A stretch of DNA of 64,000 bases, from NCBI GenBank assembly GCA_947452295.1, contig CANGCK010000003.1:1-64000 (forward strand), read 5' to 3'. Origin of the DNA: Sphingobacteriia bacterium. GTDB taxonomy: Bacteria; Bacteroidota; Bacteroidia; Chitinophagales; Chitinophagaceae. Positions 10,001 through 19,158 of the stretch are shown here, piece after piece; positions within the stretch are counted from its first letter, which is position 1; the number at the start of each line of letters is the position of its first letter. Under the pieces are notes generated by a model. The model made no database searches. It saw only the letters and a program-made list of their open reading frames with translations, and was not told the DNA's origin. The translations under genes and the position numbers were made by a program.

Positions 10001-10768
10001 GCAGCCACCGCTACCACCAATACATTATTTGGGGATTTACCCGGTGCTATGCAAGTAGCAGTTCCCAAAATTCCAGATTGCGAACCATGGACTTTAACTG
10101 AATTACTTAATTTTGAAAAGGAAGTTACCGGTATGTTTATGAGTGGTCATCCATTAGACCACTTTAAGTTCGAGTTAAAATATTACGAAATAACAGGCAT
10201 TGCAGACTTTAACGAGACCAAAGACTCCATTGCCATGATGCCCAATGCTGCCGGTAAAATGATTCGTTTGGCAGGCCTTGTAACAGATGTACAACATAGG
10301 GTTACCAAAACAGGGAAAAATTTTGGGTCTTTTACCATTGAAGATTTTAGCGGCAAAACCGAATTTACATTGTGGAGTGAAGACTATGTGAAATTTCAAA
10401 ACTATTTAGAAAAAGGGCAGAATATATTATTTAATGGTTTTTTTAGAAACAGGTACAATCAACCAAATGTTTTCGAATTTAAAATAAATAATATGTCTTT
10501 GTTAGAAACAGTCAAACAGACACTAACCAGAAATGTTGATATAAGCTTACATCCCGGAGCAATAAGCAAAGACATGGTAGTATTTTTGGAAAATAATCTA
10601 AAAGCATATCCTGGAAAGTCTACTTTGAAATTTACTATAACAGAACCCAAGGAGAGCTTGAAAATCAATATGTTTACGATAGAAAGAGGGTTCCAAATGA
10701 ATGAAGAAATGGCAGACTTTTTAATGAGTAATCCCGATATTGATGTAAAAGTAGGATTGGTGAGTTAA
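7091..10768 (+). CDS. dnaE: DNA polymerase III subunit alpha
   Basis: This is the replicative polymerase, 1225 residues. The N-terminal PHP domain opens with HLHVHTQYSLLDGA, keeping the metal-binding His-x-His. The polymerase active site PDIDTDFDD places the aspartates at 436, 438 and 440; the later KMDFLGLKT supplies the third catalytic Asp. A helix-hairpin-helix region with LGGLKGVGEMAIE follows, then an OB-fold near residues 1055-1120 (IRLAGLVTDV). There is no N-terminal exonuclease domain, so this is DnaE and not PolC. The gene is flanked by the divergent NlpC/P60 gene and trxA and appears to be transcribed alone. Confidence 0.98.
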   Translation: MSNFSHLHVHTQYSLLDGAASIGDLYNKAADNNMPAIAITDHGNMFGAFEFVSQAWKKTKVVGTDEFGKDILEPVVKPIVGCEFYVVKDRHIKSFSKELKDERFHQVLLAKNKIGYQNLVKLTSLGYIEGMYSKYPRIDKELIEKYHEGIIATTCCIGAYVPQTILKYGEEKAEQELKWWINLFGDDYYIELQRHEIKEQEIINQTLLKFSKKYNIPVIATNDSHYVEQDDANAHDILLCINTGEKQSTPGFDDFVNDEVQIKNRRFKFPNNQFYFKTPEEMQKLFHDIPESLDNTNLIVDKVEVLNLKKDILLPAFPIPPSFQVHNDSNMNQWEFLKHLTYEGAHKRYNDLTPAIQERIDFELFTIRTMGFAGYFLIVSDFIKAGRDMGVFVGPGRGSAAGSVVAYCIGITNIDPIKYNLLFERFLNPDRKSMPDIDTDFDDEGRQKVIDYVVDKYGKSQVAQIITYGTMAAKMSIKDVARVMDLPLAESNMLAKLVPDKPGTVLGRVLKAPITIKEGPKSLEEKEGYQQEDIDNIKKIREIYRGADIRAQVLKEAERLEGSVRNTGIHAAGIIIAPCDLTDLIPVATAKDSDLWVTQIEGSIIEDAGVIKMDFLGLKTLSILKTALELIKQNHGVSIDLDYLPLDDEKAFQLYQKGETNGTFQFESVGMQKYLRELKPDKFDDLIAMNALYRPGPIAYIPNFIDRKHGKEAISYDLADMEEYLADTYGITVYQEQVMLLSQKIGGFSKGDADVLRKAMGKKDRKTLDKMKSKFVDGAIAKGHAPEKLEKIWTDWEAFAQYAFNKSHSTCYAFVAYQTAYLKAHYPGEYMSAVLNHQGNIEKITFFMEECKRMGIKVLGPDINESLKGFAVNKKGEIRFGLGGLKGVGEMAIETIISERNKNGAYEDIFDFVKRVLQKSVNKKSLESLAYSGAFDCFPTYHRAQYFTLIEGERVTGLEKIVAYGQQQQSAATATTNTLFGDLPGAMQVAVPKIPDCEPWTLTELLNFEKEVTGMFMSGHPLDHFKFELKYYEITGIADFNETKDSIAMMPNAAGKMIRLAGLVTDVQHRVTKTGKNFGSFTIEDFSGKTEFTLWSEDYVKFQNYLEKGQNILFNGFFRNRYNQPNVFEFKINNMSLLETVKQTLTRNVDISLHPGAISKDMVVFLENNLKAYPGKSTLKFTITEPKESLKINMFTIERGFQMNEEMADFLMSNPDIDVKVGLVS

Positions 10769-10834
10769 AATGACTCGTTGTCATTAAATCACATACGTGG
10801 AAAAGTCAATAAAGCAGTTCAACATCTTTGGTTG

Positions 10835-10842
10835 TAAATTTG
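10835..10842 (+). promoter_or_regulatory. Candidate -7 element for trxA
   Basis: TAAATTTG matches TAnnTTTG and lies 38 nt before the trxA start. No clear -33 TTG is present at the expected spacing. Confidence 0.4.
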
Positions 10843-10880
10843 ATGAACAAATAAAATAAACAACAATTAAAATACAGACA

Positions 10881-11198
10881 ATGGCTTTAGAACTAACAGA
10901 TGCAAATTTCCAAGCAACAGTTTTGGATAGTGATAAATTAACTATAGTAGATTTTTGGGCAGAATGGTGCGGTCCTTGCCGTGCAATTGGCCCGGTTATA
11001 GAAGAATTGTCTAAGGAGTATGAAGGCAAAATAAATGTAGGTAAAGTAAATGTAGACCATAATCCTAACTTAAGTGTCAATTATGGCATCACTTCTATCC
11101 CTGCAATTTTATTTATTAAAGGTGGACAAATCGTAGACAAGCAAATTGGCGCAGTACCAAAGTCAGTTTTAGTTAAAAAAATTGAAACACATCAGTAA
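10881..11198 (+). CDS. trxA: Thioredoxin
   Basis: The 105-residue protein has the full thioredoxin fold and the active site WCGPC, with Cys30 and Cys33. The cis-proline loop is present as TSIPAILF. There is no signal peptide, so it is the cytosolic disulfide reductant, reduced by thioredoxin reductase and serving ribonucleotide reductase, methionine sulfoxide reductases and others. It stands alone, with its own candidate promoter and a strong terminator 70 nt downstream. Confidence 0.97.
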   Translation: MALELTDANFQATVLDSDKLTIVDFWAEWCGPCRAIGPVIEELSKEYEGKINVGKVNVDHNPNLSVNYGITSIPAILFIKGGQIVDKQIGAVPKSVLVKKIETHQ

Positions 11199-11269
11199 TC
11201 TTTATTTAAAATTCACATTACATTTTTTATAAAGTTCGCTTCAACCAAATTATACTACTTACATATAAC

Positions 11270-11303
11270 GAGCGTTAGTTAATATAATTAACGCTCATTT
11301 TTT
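11270..11303 (+). terminator. Intrinsic terminator after trxA
   Basis: GAGCGTTA (11270-11277) pairs with TAACGCTC (11289-11296) around an 11-nt loop, followed by a T-run at 11298-11303. Confidence 0.75.
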
Positions 11304-11343
11304 ACTTTAACAGAAACTTATCAAATTACAAATTCCTTTTCTT

Positions 11344-11351
11344 TAAATTTG
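11344..11351 (+). promoter_or_regulatory. Candidate -7 element ahead of the small membrane protein and efflux genes
   Basis: TAAATTTG matches TAnnTTTG and lies 25 nt upstream of the ATG at 11377. It could drive the small ORF and possibly the efflux genes behind it. Confidence 0.4.
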
Positions 11352-11376
11352 TACTTATTGTGTTTTTTACTATCTA

Positions 11377-11826
11377 ATGCAACATACAAACATCAATACC
11401 AAGAAAAAAAAACAAACTAAATCTCCAATAAAAAAGGGGATGCTCAATTGTTTTTTGATTGTTTTTGCATTAACATTTTTCTTACAGCAACTCCAAGTAT
11501 TCGCATTAATTAGCAACGCTTACAATAATAAAACGAATACGAATAAATCAACTTCAATATCTCATGCAACTGGTACTCATTTTTTAGCATCACTTACTTA
11601 TCCTTCTTCATTAGAATTAATGGAAATGGAGGAAACGGAAGATGAAGACATTCAAAGCAATCACCAGGAACTCAATAATAATTTTTCACAAAAATACAAT
11701 ACCGAGGAACTCGCGTATAATTGTATTCTGCAAAGTCGCTATTTACAATTAGCAACTTCTATTCACCAGCAACAAGCTATTCCTTACTTTATTTTATATC
11801 ATTCTTGGAAGAACTACCTCTCATAG
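11377..11826 (+). CDS. Small membrane or secreted protein of unknown function, upstream of RND efflux genes
   Basis: I do not recognise this 149-residue protein. A lysine-rich N-terminus (residues 9-20) is followed by one hydrophobic helix at about 22-46, then an Asn/Thr/Ser-rich stretch, an acidic cluster EMEETEDED at about 85-93, and a C-terminal part ending in IPYFILYHSWKNYLS. The lysines before the helix could also be the n-region of a long signal peptide. A candidate promoter lies 25 nt upstream and the efflux adaptor starts 129 nt downstream on the same strand. It may be an accessory to the efflux system, but nothing in the sequence proves this. Confidence 0.6.
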   Translation: MQHTNINTKKKKQTKSPIKKGMLNCFLIVFALTFFLQQLQVFALISNAYNNKTNTNKSTSISHATGTHFLASLTYPSSLELMEMEETEDEDIQSNHQELNNNFSQKYNTEELAYNCILQSRYLQLATSIHQQQAIPYFILYHSWKNYLS

Positions 11827-11955
11827 TTCTTATTATTCTTTCGTAATTAATTGATGAGTAAATGTAGGTAAACCTATGTTATACAAACACTTCAGCGTAA
11901 GAATGCAATAAATCTTTTGAACATATTTTCATTTTAACACTTAATCTTAAATTTA

Positions 11956-13041
11956 ATGAAGAGGATTTTTATTCTCGCCATTTTGGCACCAGTATTGATT
12001 TTATCGTCTTGCGAACACAAAACAGAAGTAAAAGAAGAAGAAAGTAGTTTTTTAGTGATAAGTCCCGTACAAAGGGATACAATTATTTACAAGGAATATG
12101 TGGGTCAGGTTCAATCTGCCAATCATATCGAACTTAGGTCACAAGAAAAGGGCTATTTAGAAAAAATATATGTAGATGAAGGGCAGTATGTTAATAAAGG
12201 GCAGTTAATGTTCAAAATCATGCCAACTATTTACCAAGCTGAATTAGAAAAGGCAAAAGCAGAGATGAACTTTGCAGAAATTGAATACAACAATACAAAA
12301 AGCCTTTCCGACAACAATATTGTTTCTCCCAATGAACTAGCGATGAACAAAGCTAAGCTCAATCAGGCTAAAGCAGCAGTTTCTCTAGCACAAGCGCATT
12401 TAAACTTTACAGATATAAGAGCGCCTTTTGGTGGAATTATGGATCGTTTTCAAAAAAGATTAGGTAGCCTTATTGATGAAGGAGAGTTAATTACTACTCT
12501 TTCAGACAATAGCAAAATGTGGGTATACTTTAATGTACCAGAAGTAGAATATTTAAACTACATCAAATCATCTAAAACAAAGGGCAAGCAAAATGTATTA
12601 TTGCAAATGGCCAACGGCGAGCTATTCGATATACAAGGAGTAGTGGAAACCATTGAAGCTGATTTCAACAACGAAAACGGGAACATTGCCTTCAGGGCTA
12701 CATTCCCCAACCCAAAAGGCATTCTCCGGCATGGTGAAACTGGAAATATCCAGTTGCCAGTTTTGTTGAAAGGAGCTATTCTCATACCTCAAAAAGCCAC
12801 TTTCGATGTACTCGATAAAAAATATGTATACATCGTTGATGAACACAATGTATTAAAAGCTAAAGAAATTAAAATTGCCGAAGAAATGCCTCATTTATAT
12901 GTAGTAGCTGCTGGATTAAGTAAAAATGATAAAATACTTGCAGATGGCTTGGGCAAAGTAAAGAACAATGAGCACATAAAATATGAGATTGTTTCTTTTG
13001 AAAAGGAGCTGACTGAGTTAAATAATTTACATGCCGAATAA
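11956..13041 (+). CDS. RND efflux periplasmic adaptor (membrane fusion protein), lipoprotein
   Basis: The 361-residue adaptor links the inner-membrane pump to the outer-membrane channel. A lipoprotein signal ends in ILSSCE (lipid Cys19). The barrel-sandwich (lipoyl) halves are visible: ELRSQEKGYLEKIYVDEGQYVNKGQ at roughly residues 55-80 and FTDIRAPFGGIMDRF near 155, separated by a helical hairpin rich in Ala, Glu and Lys. A beta-barrel and membrane-proximal domain follow. This is the AcrA/MexA type that serves HAE1 pumps. The pump gene starts 26 nt downstream. No regulator gene adjoins. Confidence 0.94.
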   Translation: MKRIFILAILAPVLILSSCEHKTEVKEEESSFLVISPVQRDTIIYKEYVGQVQSANHIELRSQEKGYLEKIYVDEGQYVNKGQLMFKIMPTIYQAELEKAKAEMNFAEIEYNNTKSLSDNNIVSPNELAMNKAKLNQAKAAVSLAQAHLNFTDIRAPFGGIMDRFQKRLGSLIDEGELITTLSDNSKMWVYFNVPEVEYLNYIKSSKTKGKQNVLLQMANGELFDIQGVVETIEADFNNENGNIAFRATFPNPKGILRHGETGNIQLPVLLKGAILIPQKATFDVLDKKYVYIVDEHNVLKAKEIKIAEEMPHLYVVAAGLSKNDKILADGLGKVKNNEHIKYEIVSFEKELTELNNLHAE

Positions 13042-13067
13042 GGCAGGACCCAATAAATAATCATTCA

Positions 13068-16000
13068 ATGTTTAATAAGTTTATTAAAAGACCGGTTCTA
13101 GCCATTGCCTTATCTGTTGTGATCGTTTTCATGGGGTTATTGGCCATTAATACTTCACCCGTTGCTCAATTCCCTGAAATAGCTCCTCCCAGAGTAAGCA
13201 TTTTTATAGAGTTCCCGGGGTCTAATGCAGATGTTTTGGTTAAATCAACCCTAACAATACTTGAGCGTGAAATCAACGGTGTACAAGGTATGCAATACAT
13301 GATGTCAGATGCTACCAGTGCGAGTGAAGCAACTATTGATATTGTTTTTGAACCGGGCACAGACCCTACCCTTGCCGCTGTAAGGGTAAAATCAAGGGTA
13401 GATCAAGTAATGACCAATCTTCCCCCACTGGTTCAAAGAGAGGGTGTAATTATCACACCTTTGCAGCCTAGTATGTTAATGTATTTAAACCTTTTCAGTA
13501 CCGGAAATAATGTAGATGAAAAGTTTTTGTTTAACTACGCTAACACCTATGTGTTACCCGAACTTCAAAGGATTAAAGGGATGGGGTTAGCCCAAGCAAT
13601 TGGTAGCCGGGCGTTTGCTATCCGTGTATGGTTAAACCCTGAAAGAATGCGGGCGTATAATATTTCAGCGGATGAAGTATTGAAAGCAATTGATGAACAA
13701 AGTGTATTAGCCAGACCCGGAAGAGTTGGACTTAGTTCAGGAAAAAAAGCACAATCACAAGAATATGTTTTTACCTATAAAGGATGGTACAACAAACCTG
13801 AACAATATGAAGACATTATTGTAAAGGCGAATGCAGATGGGGAGATGTTAAAGTTAAAAGACATTGCTAAAGTTGAGATAGGAAGTGAATTTGTAGACAT
13901 TTATTCTAATAAAGATGGCCATCCTTCTGCATCATTGGTATTAAAACAAAATCCCGGCAGTAATGCTAGCCAAGTAATCAAAGACATAAAAGTAAAACTA
14001 GAAGAATTAAAAAAAGATTTTCCACCAGGACTTGATTACGAAATCAATTATGATGTATCGAAATTTGTGGACGCATCCATCGAAAAAGTATTGCATACTT
14101 TATTTGAAGCATTTGTTTTGGTAGCAATTGTTGTATTTGTTTTCTTGGGAGATTGGCGTTCTACTATTATCCCCATTTTAGCTGTTCCTGTATCGTTAAT
14201 CGGCGCATTTACCTTGATGAATTTCTTTGGTTTAAGCATTAATCTAATTACACTATTTGCGCTAGTATTAGCAATTGGGGTGGTGGTAGATGATGCCATT
14301 GTAGTAGTAGAAGCCGTTCATGTTAAGATGGAAGAAGAACATCTGAGTGCTTTTGAAGCTGTAAAAAAAGTAGTAAGAGAAATCAGCGGCGCCATTATTG
14401 CAATTACATTAGTAATGACTTCCGTATTTATTCCAGTTGCATTTATGACTGGACCAGTAGGAGTACTTTATCGTCAATTTTCACTTACAATGGCAAGTGC
14501 TATTGTTATTTCCGGGTTTGTAGCGCTTACACTTACCCCAGTATTATGTGCAATTCTATTAAAGAATACACATGGAAAACCAAAAAGAAAAACGCCAATT
14601 AATCTATTTATTGATTGGTTTAATAAAACTTTTGAGCGCGTTACAGGAAAATATACCAAGTTCCTAACGTTAATTGTAAATAGAAAAATAATCACTTTTG
14701 GGATCTTAATTGCATTCGCTTTTGGGATTGTAGGAATCAATAAAATACTGCCTGCAGGATTTATTCCGAGTGAAGACCAAGGACAGATTTACGCTATTAT
14801 TCAAACTCCTCCCGGAACTACACTTGAACGTACTAATGAAATATCCAGAAAATTACAATTAATAGCCAAAACCGCCGAAGGAGTATCTTCAGTAACCGCA
14901 TTAGCTGGTTACGAAATTCTTACAGAAGGAAGGGGATCTAATGCCGGCACTTGTTTAATCAATCTAAAAGATTGGGCTGAGCGTAAGCAATCGGTAAAAG
15001 ACATCATTAAAGATTTAGAAGAAAAATCAAAAGATCTACCTGCAAATATTGAATATTTCGAACCACCTGCAGTTCCTGGCTATGGTACTTCTGATGGTTT
15101 TTCATTAAGATTATTAGACAAAAGTAGTGATGTTGATTACCAAGAGTTCGACAAAGTAAATGCAGCATTTGTAGCTGCATTGGAAAAAAGAAAAGAGCTG
15201 AATGGCATATTTGCATTTTATTCAGCCAAATATCCGCAATATGAAATTATTGTAGACAATAAGTTGGCAATGCAAAAAGGTGTATCTGTTGGTGTTGCAA
15301 TGGAAAACCTGAACGTTATGATTGGTAGTACGTACGAACAAGGATTTATACGTTTCAATAATTACTATAAAGTGTATACCCAAGCTGGGCCAGAATTCAG
15401 AAAACAACCTTCTGATCTATTGAATATGTTTATTAAAAACGATCATGGTGAAATGGTTCCCTATTCTGCATTTATGCGAATCAAAAAGACACAAGGGCCT
15501 AATGAAATTTCTAGATATAATTTATATGTATCCTCTTTAATCAATGGAATACCTGCCAAGGGATATTCTTCGGGTGAAGCAATTAAAGTAATTAAAGAAG
15601 TTGCCGCACAAACACTACCACGTGGCTACGATATTGCATGGGAAGGTATTTCTTATGATGAAGCAAAAAGAGGCAATGAGGCACTTTACTTATTTCTTAT
15701 TGTACTTTTCTTTGTTTATTTAATCCTTGCAGCGCAATATGAAAGTTTCCTTCTTCCTTTTGCTGTATTACTTTCACTGCCTCCAGGTATATTCGGATCT
15801 TTATTACTCTTAAAAACTTTAGGATTAGCCAATGATGTTTATGCACAAGTAGGGCTCATTATGTTGGTAGGATTACTAGGGAAAAATGCTGTATTGATTG
15901 TAGAATTTGCAGTACAAAAACACAACCAAGGGTTGAGTGTACTTGAATCTGCAATTGAAGGTGCAAAAGCCCGCTTCCGACCAATTTTAATGACTTCATT

Positions 16001-16292
16001 TGCGTTTATCGCCGGATTAATTCCTTTGGTTATTGCTACTGGTCCAGGTGCAGTAGGCAACCACACAATAGGTGCATCTTCATTAGGTGGCATGTTGTTT
16101 GGAACCATCTTTGGCGTCATCATCGTACCTGGTCTTTACTTTATATTTGGCAAACTACAAGAAGGAAGAAAATTAATTAAAGATGAAGATGAAGTGCCAT
16201 TGAGTGAAGATTTTGTAGAGAGTAGCTCCAATAATGCGCTCAGTAAGCAAATAATTAAAATTATTAAACGATTCAGCAAAAAAAATGACTAA
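13068..16292 (+). CDS. RND multidrug efflux pump, AcrB/MexB (HAE1) type
   Basis: The 1074-residue inner-membrane pump has the RND layout: TM1 near residues 10-30, a large periplasmic loop, a block of TM helices at about 340-560, a second large loop, and a final TM block at about 870-1040. The start MFNKFIKRPVLAIALS is characteristic of the family. The proton-relay Asp pair is present in VLAIGVVVDDAIVVVE (TM4), with the partner Lys expected in the VGLLGKNAVLIVEF segment. It works as a trimer with the adaptor and the TolC-like channel to expel drugs, dyes or detergents. Its last 8 nt overlap the start of the channel gene, which indicates translational coupling. Confidence 0.95.
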   Translation: MFNKFIKRPVLAIALSVVIVFMGLLAINTSPVAQFPEIAPPRVSIFIEFPGSNADVLVKSTLTILEREINGVQGMQYMMSDATSASEATIDIVFEPGTDPTLAAVRVKSRVDQVMTNLPPLVQREGVIITPLQPSMLMYLNLFSTGNNVDEKFLFNYANTYVLPELQRIKGMGLAQAIGSRAFAIRVWLNPERMRAYNISADEVLKAIDEQSVLARPGRVGLSSGKKAQSQEYVFTYKGWYNKPEQYEDIIVKANADGEMLKLKDIAKVEIGSEFVDIYSNKDGHPSASLVLKQNPGSNASQVIKDIKVKLEELKKDFPPGLDYEINYDVSKFVDASIEKVLHTLFEAFVLVAIVVFVFLGDWRSTIIPILAVPVSLIGAFTLMNFFGLSINLITLFALVLAIGVVVDDAIVVVEAVHVKMEEEHLSAFEAVKKVVREISGAIIAITLVMTSVFIPVAFMTGPVGVLYRQFSLTMASAIVISGFVALTLTPVLCAILLKNTHGKPKRKTPINLFIDWFNKTFERVTGKYTKFLTLIVNRKIITFGILIAFAFGIVGINKILPAGFIPSEDQGQIYAIIQTPPGTTLERTNEISRKLQLIAKTAEGVSSVTALAGYEILTEGRGSNAGTCLINLKDWAERKQSVKDIIKDLEEKSKDLPANIEYFEPPAVPGYGTSDGFSLRLLDKSSDVDYQEFDKVNAAFVAALEKRKELNGIFAFYSAKYPQYEIIVDNKLAMQKGVSVGVAMENLNVMIGSTYEQGFIRFNNYYKVYTQAGPEFRKQPSDLLNMFIKNDHGEMVPYSAFMRIKKTQGPNEISRYNLYVSSLINGIPAKGYSSGEAIKVIKEVAAQTLPRGYDIAWEGISYDEAKRGNEALYLFLIVLFFVYLILAAQYESFLLPFAVLLSLPPGIFGSLLLLKTLGLANDVYAQVGLIMLVGLLGKNAVLIVEFAVQKHNQGLSVLESAIEGAKARFRPILMTSFAFIAGLIPLVIATGPGAVGNHTIGASSLGGMLFGTIFGVIIVPGLYFIFGKLQEGRKLIKDEDEVPLSEDFVESSSNNALSKQIIKIIKRFSKKND

Positions 16293-17712
16293 AATAATCA
16301 ACCCTAAAATTTTATATTACCTATTGAGCATCATTGTCATAGGATCTTGTAAAGTACCAGCAATAACAAGTAAACAGGAAAATACATCAACACCTGCTAC
16401 TTACAATAATTTGCAGGATACAACCAATATAGCAAACATCAAGTGGACCAGTTATTTTAAAGACCCGTATTTGATTGAACTTATAGATACTGCTTTAAAG
16501 AACAACCAAGAACTCAATATTACCCTTCAGGAAATTGAAATGAGTAAGAATGAAATTATGGCTAAAAAAGGCGAATATCTGCCGTTTCTTCGTTTTGGAG
16601 GAAGTGCTGCTGCCGTAAAAGAAAGTAAATATAGCTGGAATGGGATGTCGGAAGAAGACTTAAAAGCTAATCCTGACAAAGGGCCAAAGTACATAGGTGA
16701 TTTTATTGCAGGTACTTACTTTTCATGGGAAATGGATTTTTGGAAGAAATTGCACAACGCAAAAAAAGCTGCCGCAATTAGATACTTATCTACCATTGAA
16801 GGAAAAAACTTTATGGTAACAAATATTATTGCAGAAATAGCCAGCTCGTACTATGAATTAATTGGACTCGACAATTTGCTGAATATTTTGCAACAAAACA
16901 TAGAATTGCAAACAAATGCACTTCAATTAGTTAAGCTAGAAAAAGAAGCAGCTAAAGTTTCTCAATTGGCTGTAAATAGATTTGAAGCCCAATTACTCAA
17001 CACGAAAAATCTACAATATGAAACTCAACAGAAAATAATTGAGGCTGAAAACAAAATCAACTTTTTATTGGGTCGTTTTCCTCAACAGGTAAAGAGAAAT
17101 GTAGATAGTTTTAATAATTTGGCAACTGATAATTTATATGCAGGTTTGCCATCTCAATTATTAGCAAACCGACCAGACATTCGCAAAGCCGAACTTGAAC
17201 TTGCCGCAGCAAAATTAGATGTTCAGGTTGCAAAAGCCAATTTCTACCCATCTTTTAGCCTAACTGGTGGTTTAGGTTTCCAAGCATACAATCCTTTGTA
17301 TTTAATCAGACCAGATGCGATTCTTTTTAATTTAGGTGGTGAAATTATGGCGCCCTTAATTAACAAAAATGGCATTAAAGCAACTTACTTCAATGCCAAT
17401 GCCAACCAAATTCAAGCAGTTTATCAATTTCAGCAATCTATTTTAAATGCGCATATTGAAGTAGTTAATCAACTTTCTAGAATAGAAAAATACAATAAGA
17501 GCTATGAAACCAAGGCTAAAGAAGTAGATATTCTCACACAGTCTATCACCATTTCAAATAGCTTATTTAGATCAGCAAGGGCAGACTATATAGAAGTATT
17601 GCTTACTCAACGTGAAGCATTAGATTCAAAAATCGATTTAATTGAAATCAAACTGAAACAATTGGATGCAAAAGTTAATTTATATAAAGCTTTAGGAGGA
17701 GGATGGAATTAA
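16285..17712 (+). CDS. TolC-family outer-membrane efflux channel, lipoprotein (NodT type)
   Basis: The 475-residue channel has a lipoprotein signal (IGSCK, lipid Cys22) and the duplicated outer-membrane efflux repeat: one half at about 60-250, the second at about 285-470. The conserved LLANRPDIRKAELELAAAK segment and the ending QLDAKVNLYKALGGGW are hallmarks of NodT-type factors. It trimerises in the outer membrane and completes the efflux system encoded just upstream, overlapping the pump gene by 8 nt. Confidence 0.94.
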   Translation: MTKIINPKILYYLLSIIVIGSCKVPAITSKQENTSTPATYNNLQDTTNIANIKWTSYFKDPYLIELIDTALKNNQELNITLQEIEMSKNEIMAKKGEYLPFLRFGGSAAAVKESKYSWNGMSEEDLKANPDKGPKYIGDFIAGTYFSWEMDFWKKLHNAKKAAAIRYLSTIEGKNFMVTNIIAEIASSYYELIGLDNLLNILQQNIELQTNALQLVKLEKEAAKVSQLAVNRFEAQLLNTKNLQYETQQKIIEAENKINFLLGRFPQQVKRNVDSFNNLATDNLYAGLPSQLLANRPDIRKAELELAAAKLDVQVAKANFYPSFSLTGGLGFQAYNPLYLIRPDAILFNLGGEIMAPLINKNGIKATYFNANANQIQAVYQFQQSILNAHIEVVNQLSRIEKYNKSYETKAKEVDILTQSITISNSLFRSARADYIEVLLTQREALDSKIDLIEIKLKQLDAKVNLYKALGGGWN

Positions 17713-17817
17713 GTTTTTTCTCTTTATATATTGTGCTTTTCAAATATTCACTTTGGAATTTTTAGTTTTGAATTTTCCCCGTATCTTTCAAAATTAAACA
17801 AGGCTAACAACTTATAT

Positions 17818-19047
17818 ATGGAAAGATTTCAAGGTATAATAGGTATAATTTTGATTTTAGGTATTGCGTTTTTGTTTTCTAATAATAGAAAGAGAATCAA
17901 TTTCAGGTTGGTAATTAGCGGTATTATGCTTCAAATATTTATTGCTATTATGGTTTTGAAAGTGCCTCCTGTTACTCATTTTTTTCAACTTTTGGGAAAG
18001 GGGATGGAAAAAATTGAGCGATTTGCCAGAGAAGGGGTAGCTTTTGTTTATGGTGGAATTATGGTGAATACGCCGGTTGGCGTTAAAAATTTCGGCGAAA
18101 GTGGCTTTGTATTTGCATTTAGTGTAACTGCAACCATTATTCTAGTATGCGTATTGGTCGCTATTTTGTATCATTTCGGAGTAATGCAGTTTATCGTTTC
18201 TGTAATTGCCAAAGCAATGAATTTTATTATGCGCGTAAGTGGCGCCGAAGCTTTAAGCAATGTAGCCAGTGCATTTGTGGGTCAGGTTGAAGCACAAGTA
18301 ATGATACGCCCCTATTTAAGCACTATGACTAAAAGTGAGTTATTAGCCAGCATGAGTGGGAGTTTGGCTTGTATTGCCGGTGGTATATTAATTGTATATG
18401 CAAACATGGGCGCTAAAGCCGAATATTTATTAACTGCAAGTTTAATGGCTGCACCAGGCGCTTTGGTTATTTCCAAAATTGTTTTTCCCGAAACAGAAGA
18501 ATCACAAACAATGGGTAAAGTAAAACTGGAAGTAAAAAGTCCATACAGCAATTTAATTGATGCAATATCACATGGCGCAAGTGATGGAATGAAAATAGCC
18601 ATTAACGTAATTGCTATGTTAATTGGATTTATTGCCTTGATAGCTTTTATCAATTGGGGTATGGGTAAAATTATACCTGGCATGACATTAGATGTAATTT
18701 TCAGTAAAATATTTTTTCCAATGACATGGGCAATGGGTGTACCTTCTCAAGATATTGCAAATGCAGCTTCTCTTTTAGGTCAAAAATTAACCATCAACGA
18801 ATTCGTAGCTTTCAATAATTTAACTACCAAAACCATTCCAATAGTTACTGAAAAAGGACTTTTAATTGTTAGTATTGCTATTTGCGGATTCGCTAATTTC
18901 AGCAGCGTCGGCATGCAAATCGGCGGCATCGGTGAGTTAGCTCCTACCCGACGTGCAGACTTAGCTAAATTGGGTTTAAAAGCGCTTTTATGCGGCACAT
19001 TGGCCTCATACTTGTCTGCAACTATTGCAGGGATACTAATGTCTTAA
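17818..19047 (+). CDS. nupC: NupC/CNT-family nucleoside transporter
   Basis: The product is a concentrative nucleoside transporter of 409 residues. I choose the ATG at 17818 (MERFQGIIGIILILGI) over one at 17731, because the extra 29 residues are unlike the family. Conserved CNT segments include FVFAFSVTATIILV, GQVEAQVMIRPYL (nucleoside/sodium site), SGSLACIAGGILI, and near the end GFANFSSVGMQIGGIGELAP. About eight to ten membrane helices are expected. It imports nucleosides with Na+ or H+. A terminator follows immediately, so it is probably a single-gene unit. Confidence 0.95.
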   Translation: MERFQGIIGIILILGIAFLFSNNRKRINFRLVISGIMLQIFIAIMVLKVPPVTHFFQLLGKGMEKIERFAREGVAFVYGGIMVNTPVGVKNFGESGFVFAFSVTATIILVCVLVAILYHFGVMQFIVSVIAKAMNFIMRVSGAEALSNVASAFVGQVEAQVMIRPYLSTMTKSELLASMSGSLACIAGGILIVYANMGAKAEYLLTASLMAAPGALVISKIVFPETEESQTMGKVKLEVKSPYSNLIDAISHGASDGMKIAINVIAMLIGFIALIAFINWGMGKIIPGMTLDVIFSKIFFPMTWAMGVPSQDIANAASLLGQKLTINEFVAFNNLTTKTIPIVTEKGLLIVSIAICGFANFSSVGMQIGGIGELAPTRRADLAKLGLKALLCGTLASYLSATIAGILMS

Positions 19048-19055
19048 ATATTTTC

Positions 19056-19089
19056 GCATGCGCCCCCTTGAAAGGAGCGCATGCTTTTT
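19056..19089 (+). terminator. Intrinsic terminator after nupC
   Basis: GCATGCGC (19056-19063) pairs with GCGCATGC (19077-19084), with further partial pairing inside, followed by TTTTT at 19085-19089. Confidence 0.75.
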
Positions 19090-19134
19090 AAAATTTTCTT
19101 GCTTTTTACTATTAAATGCTAACTTTCTCTTTCG

Positions 19135-19142
19135 TAACTTTG
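19135..19142 (+). promoter_or_regulatory. Candidate -7 element for mqnE
   Basis: TAACTTTG matches TAnnTTTG, 16 nt before the mqnE ATG. Confidence 0.45.
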
Positions 19143-19158
19143 CTACAAATTAAGAGAG

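Noticed and set aside
10769-10785. Hairpin AATGAC/GTCATT after dnaE as a terminator
   Set aside because: Only a 6-bp A/T-rich stem without a T-run; not enough to call a terminator.
18312-18683. 123-codon minus-strand frame inside nupC
   Set aside because: Antisense shadow of a well-conserved transporter; no start signal or recognisable domain.
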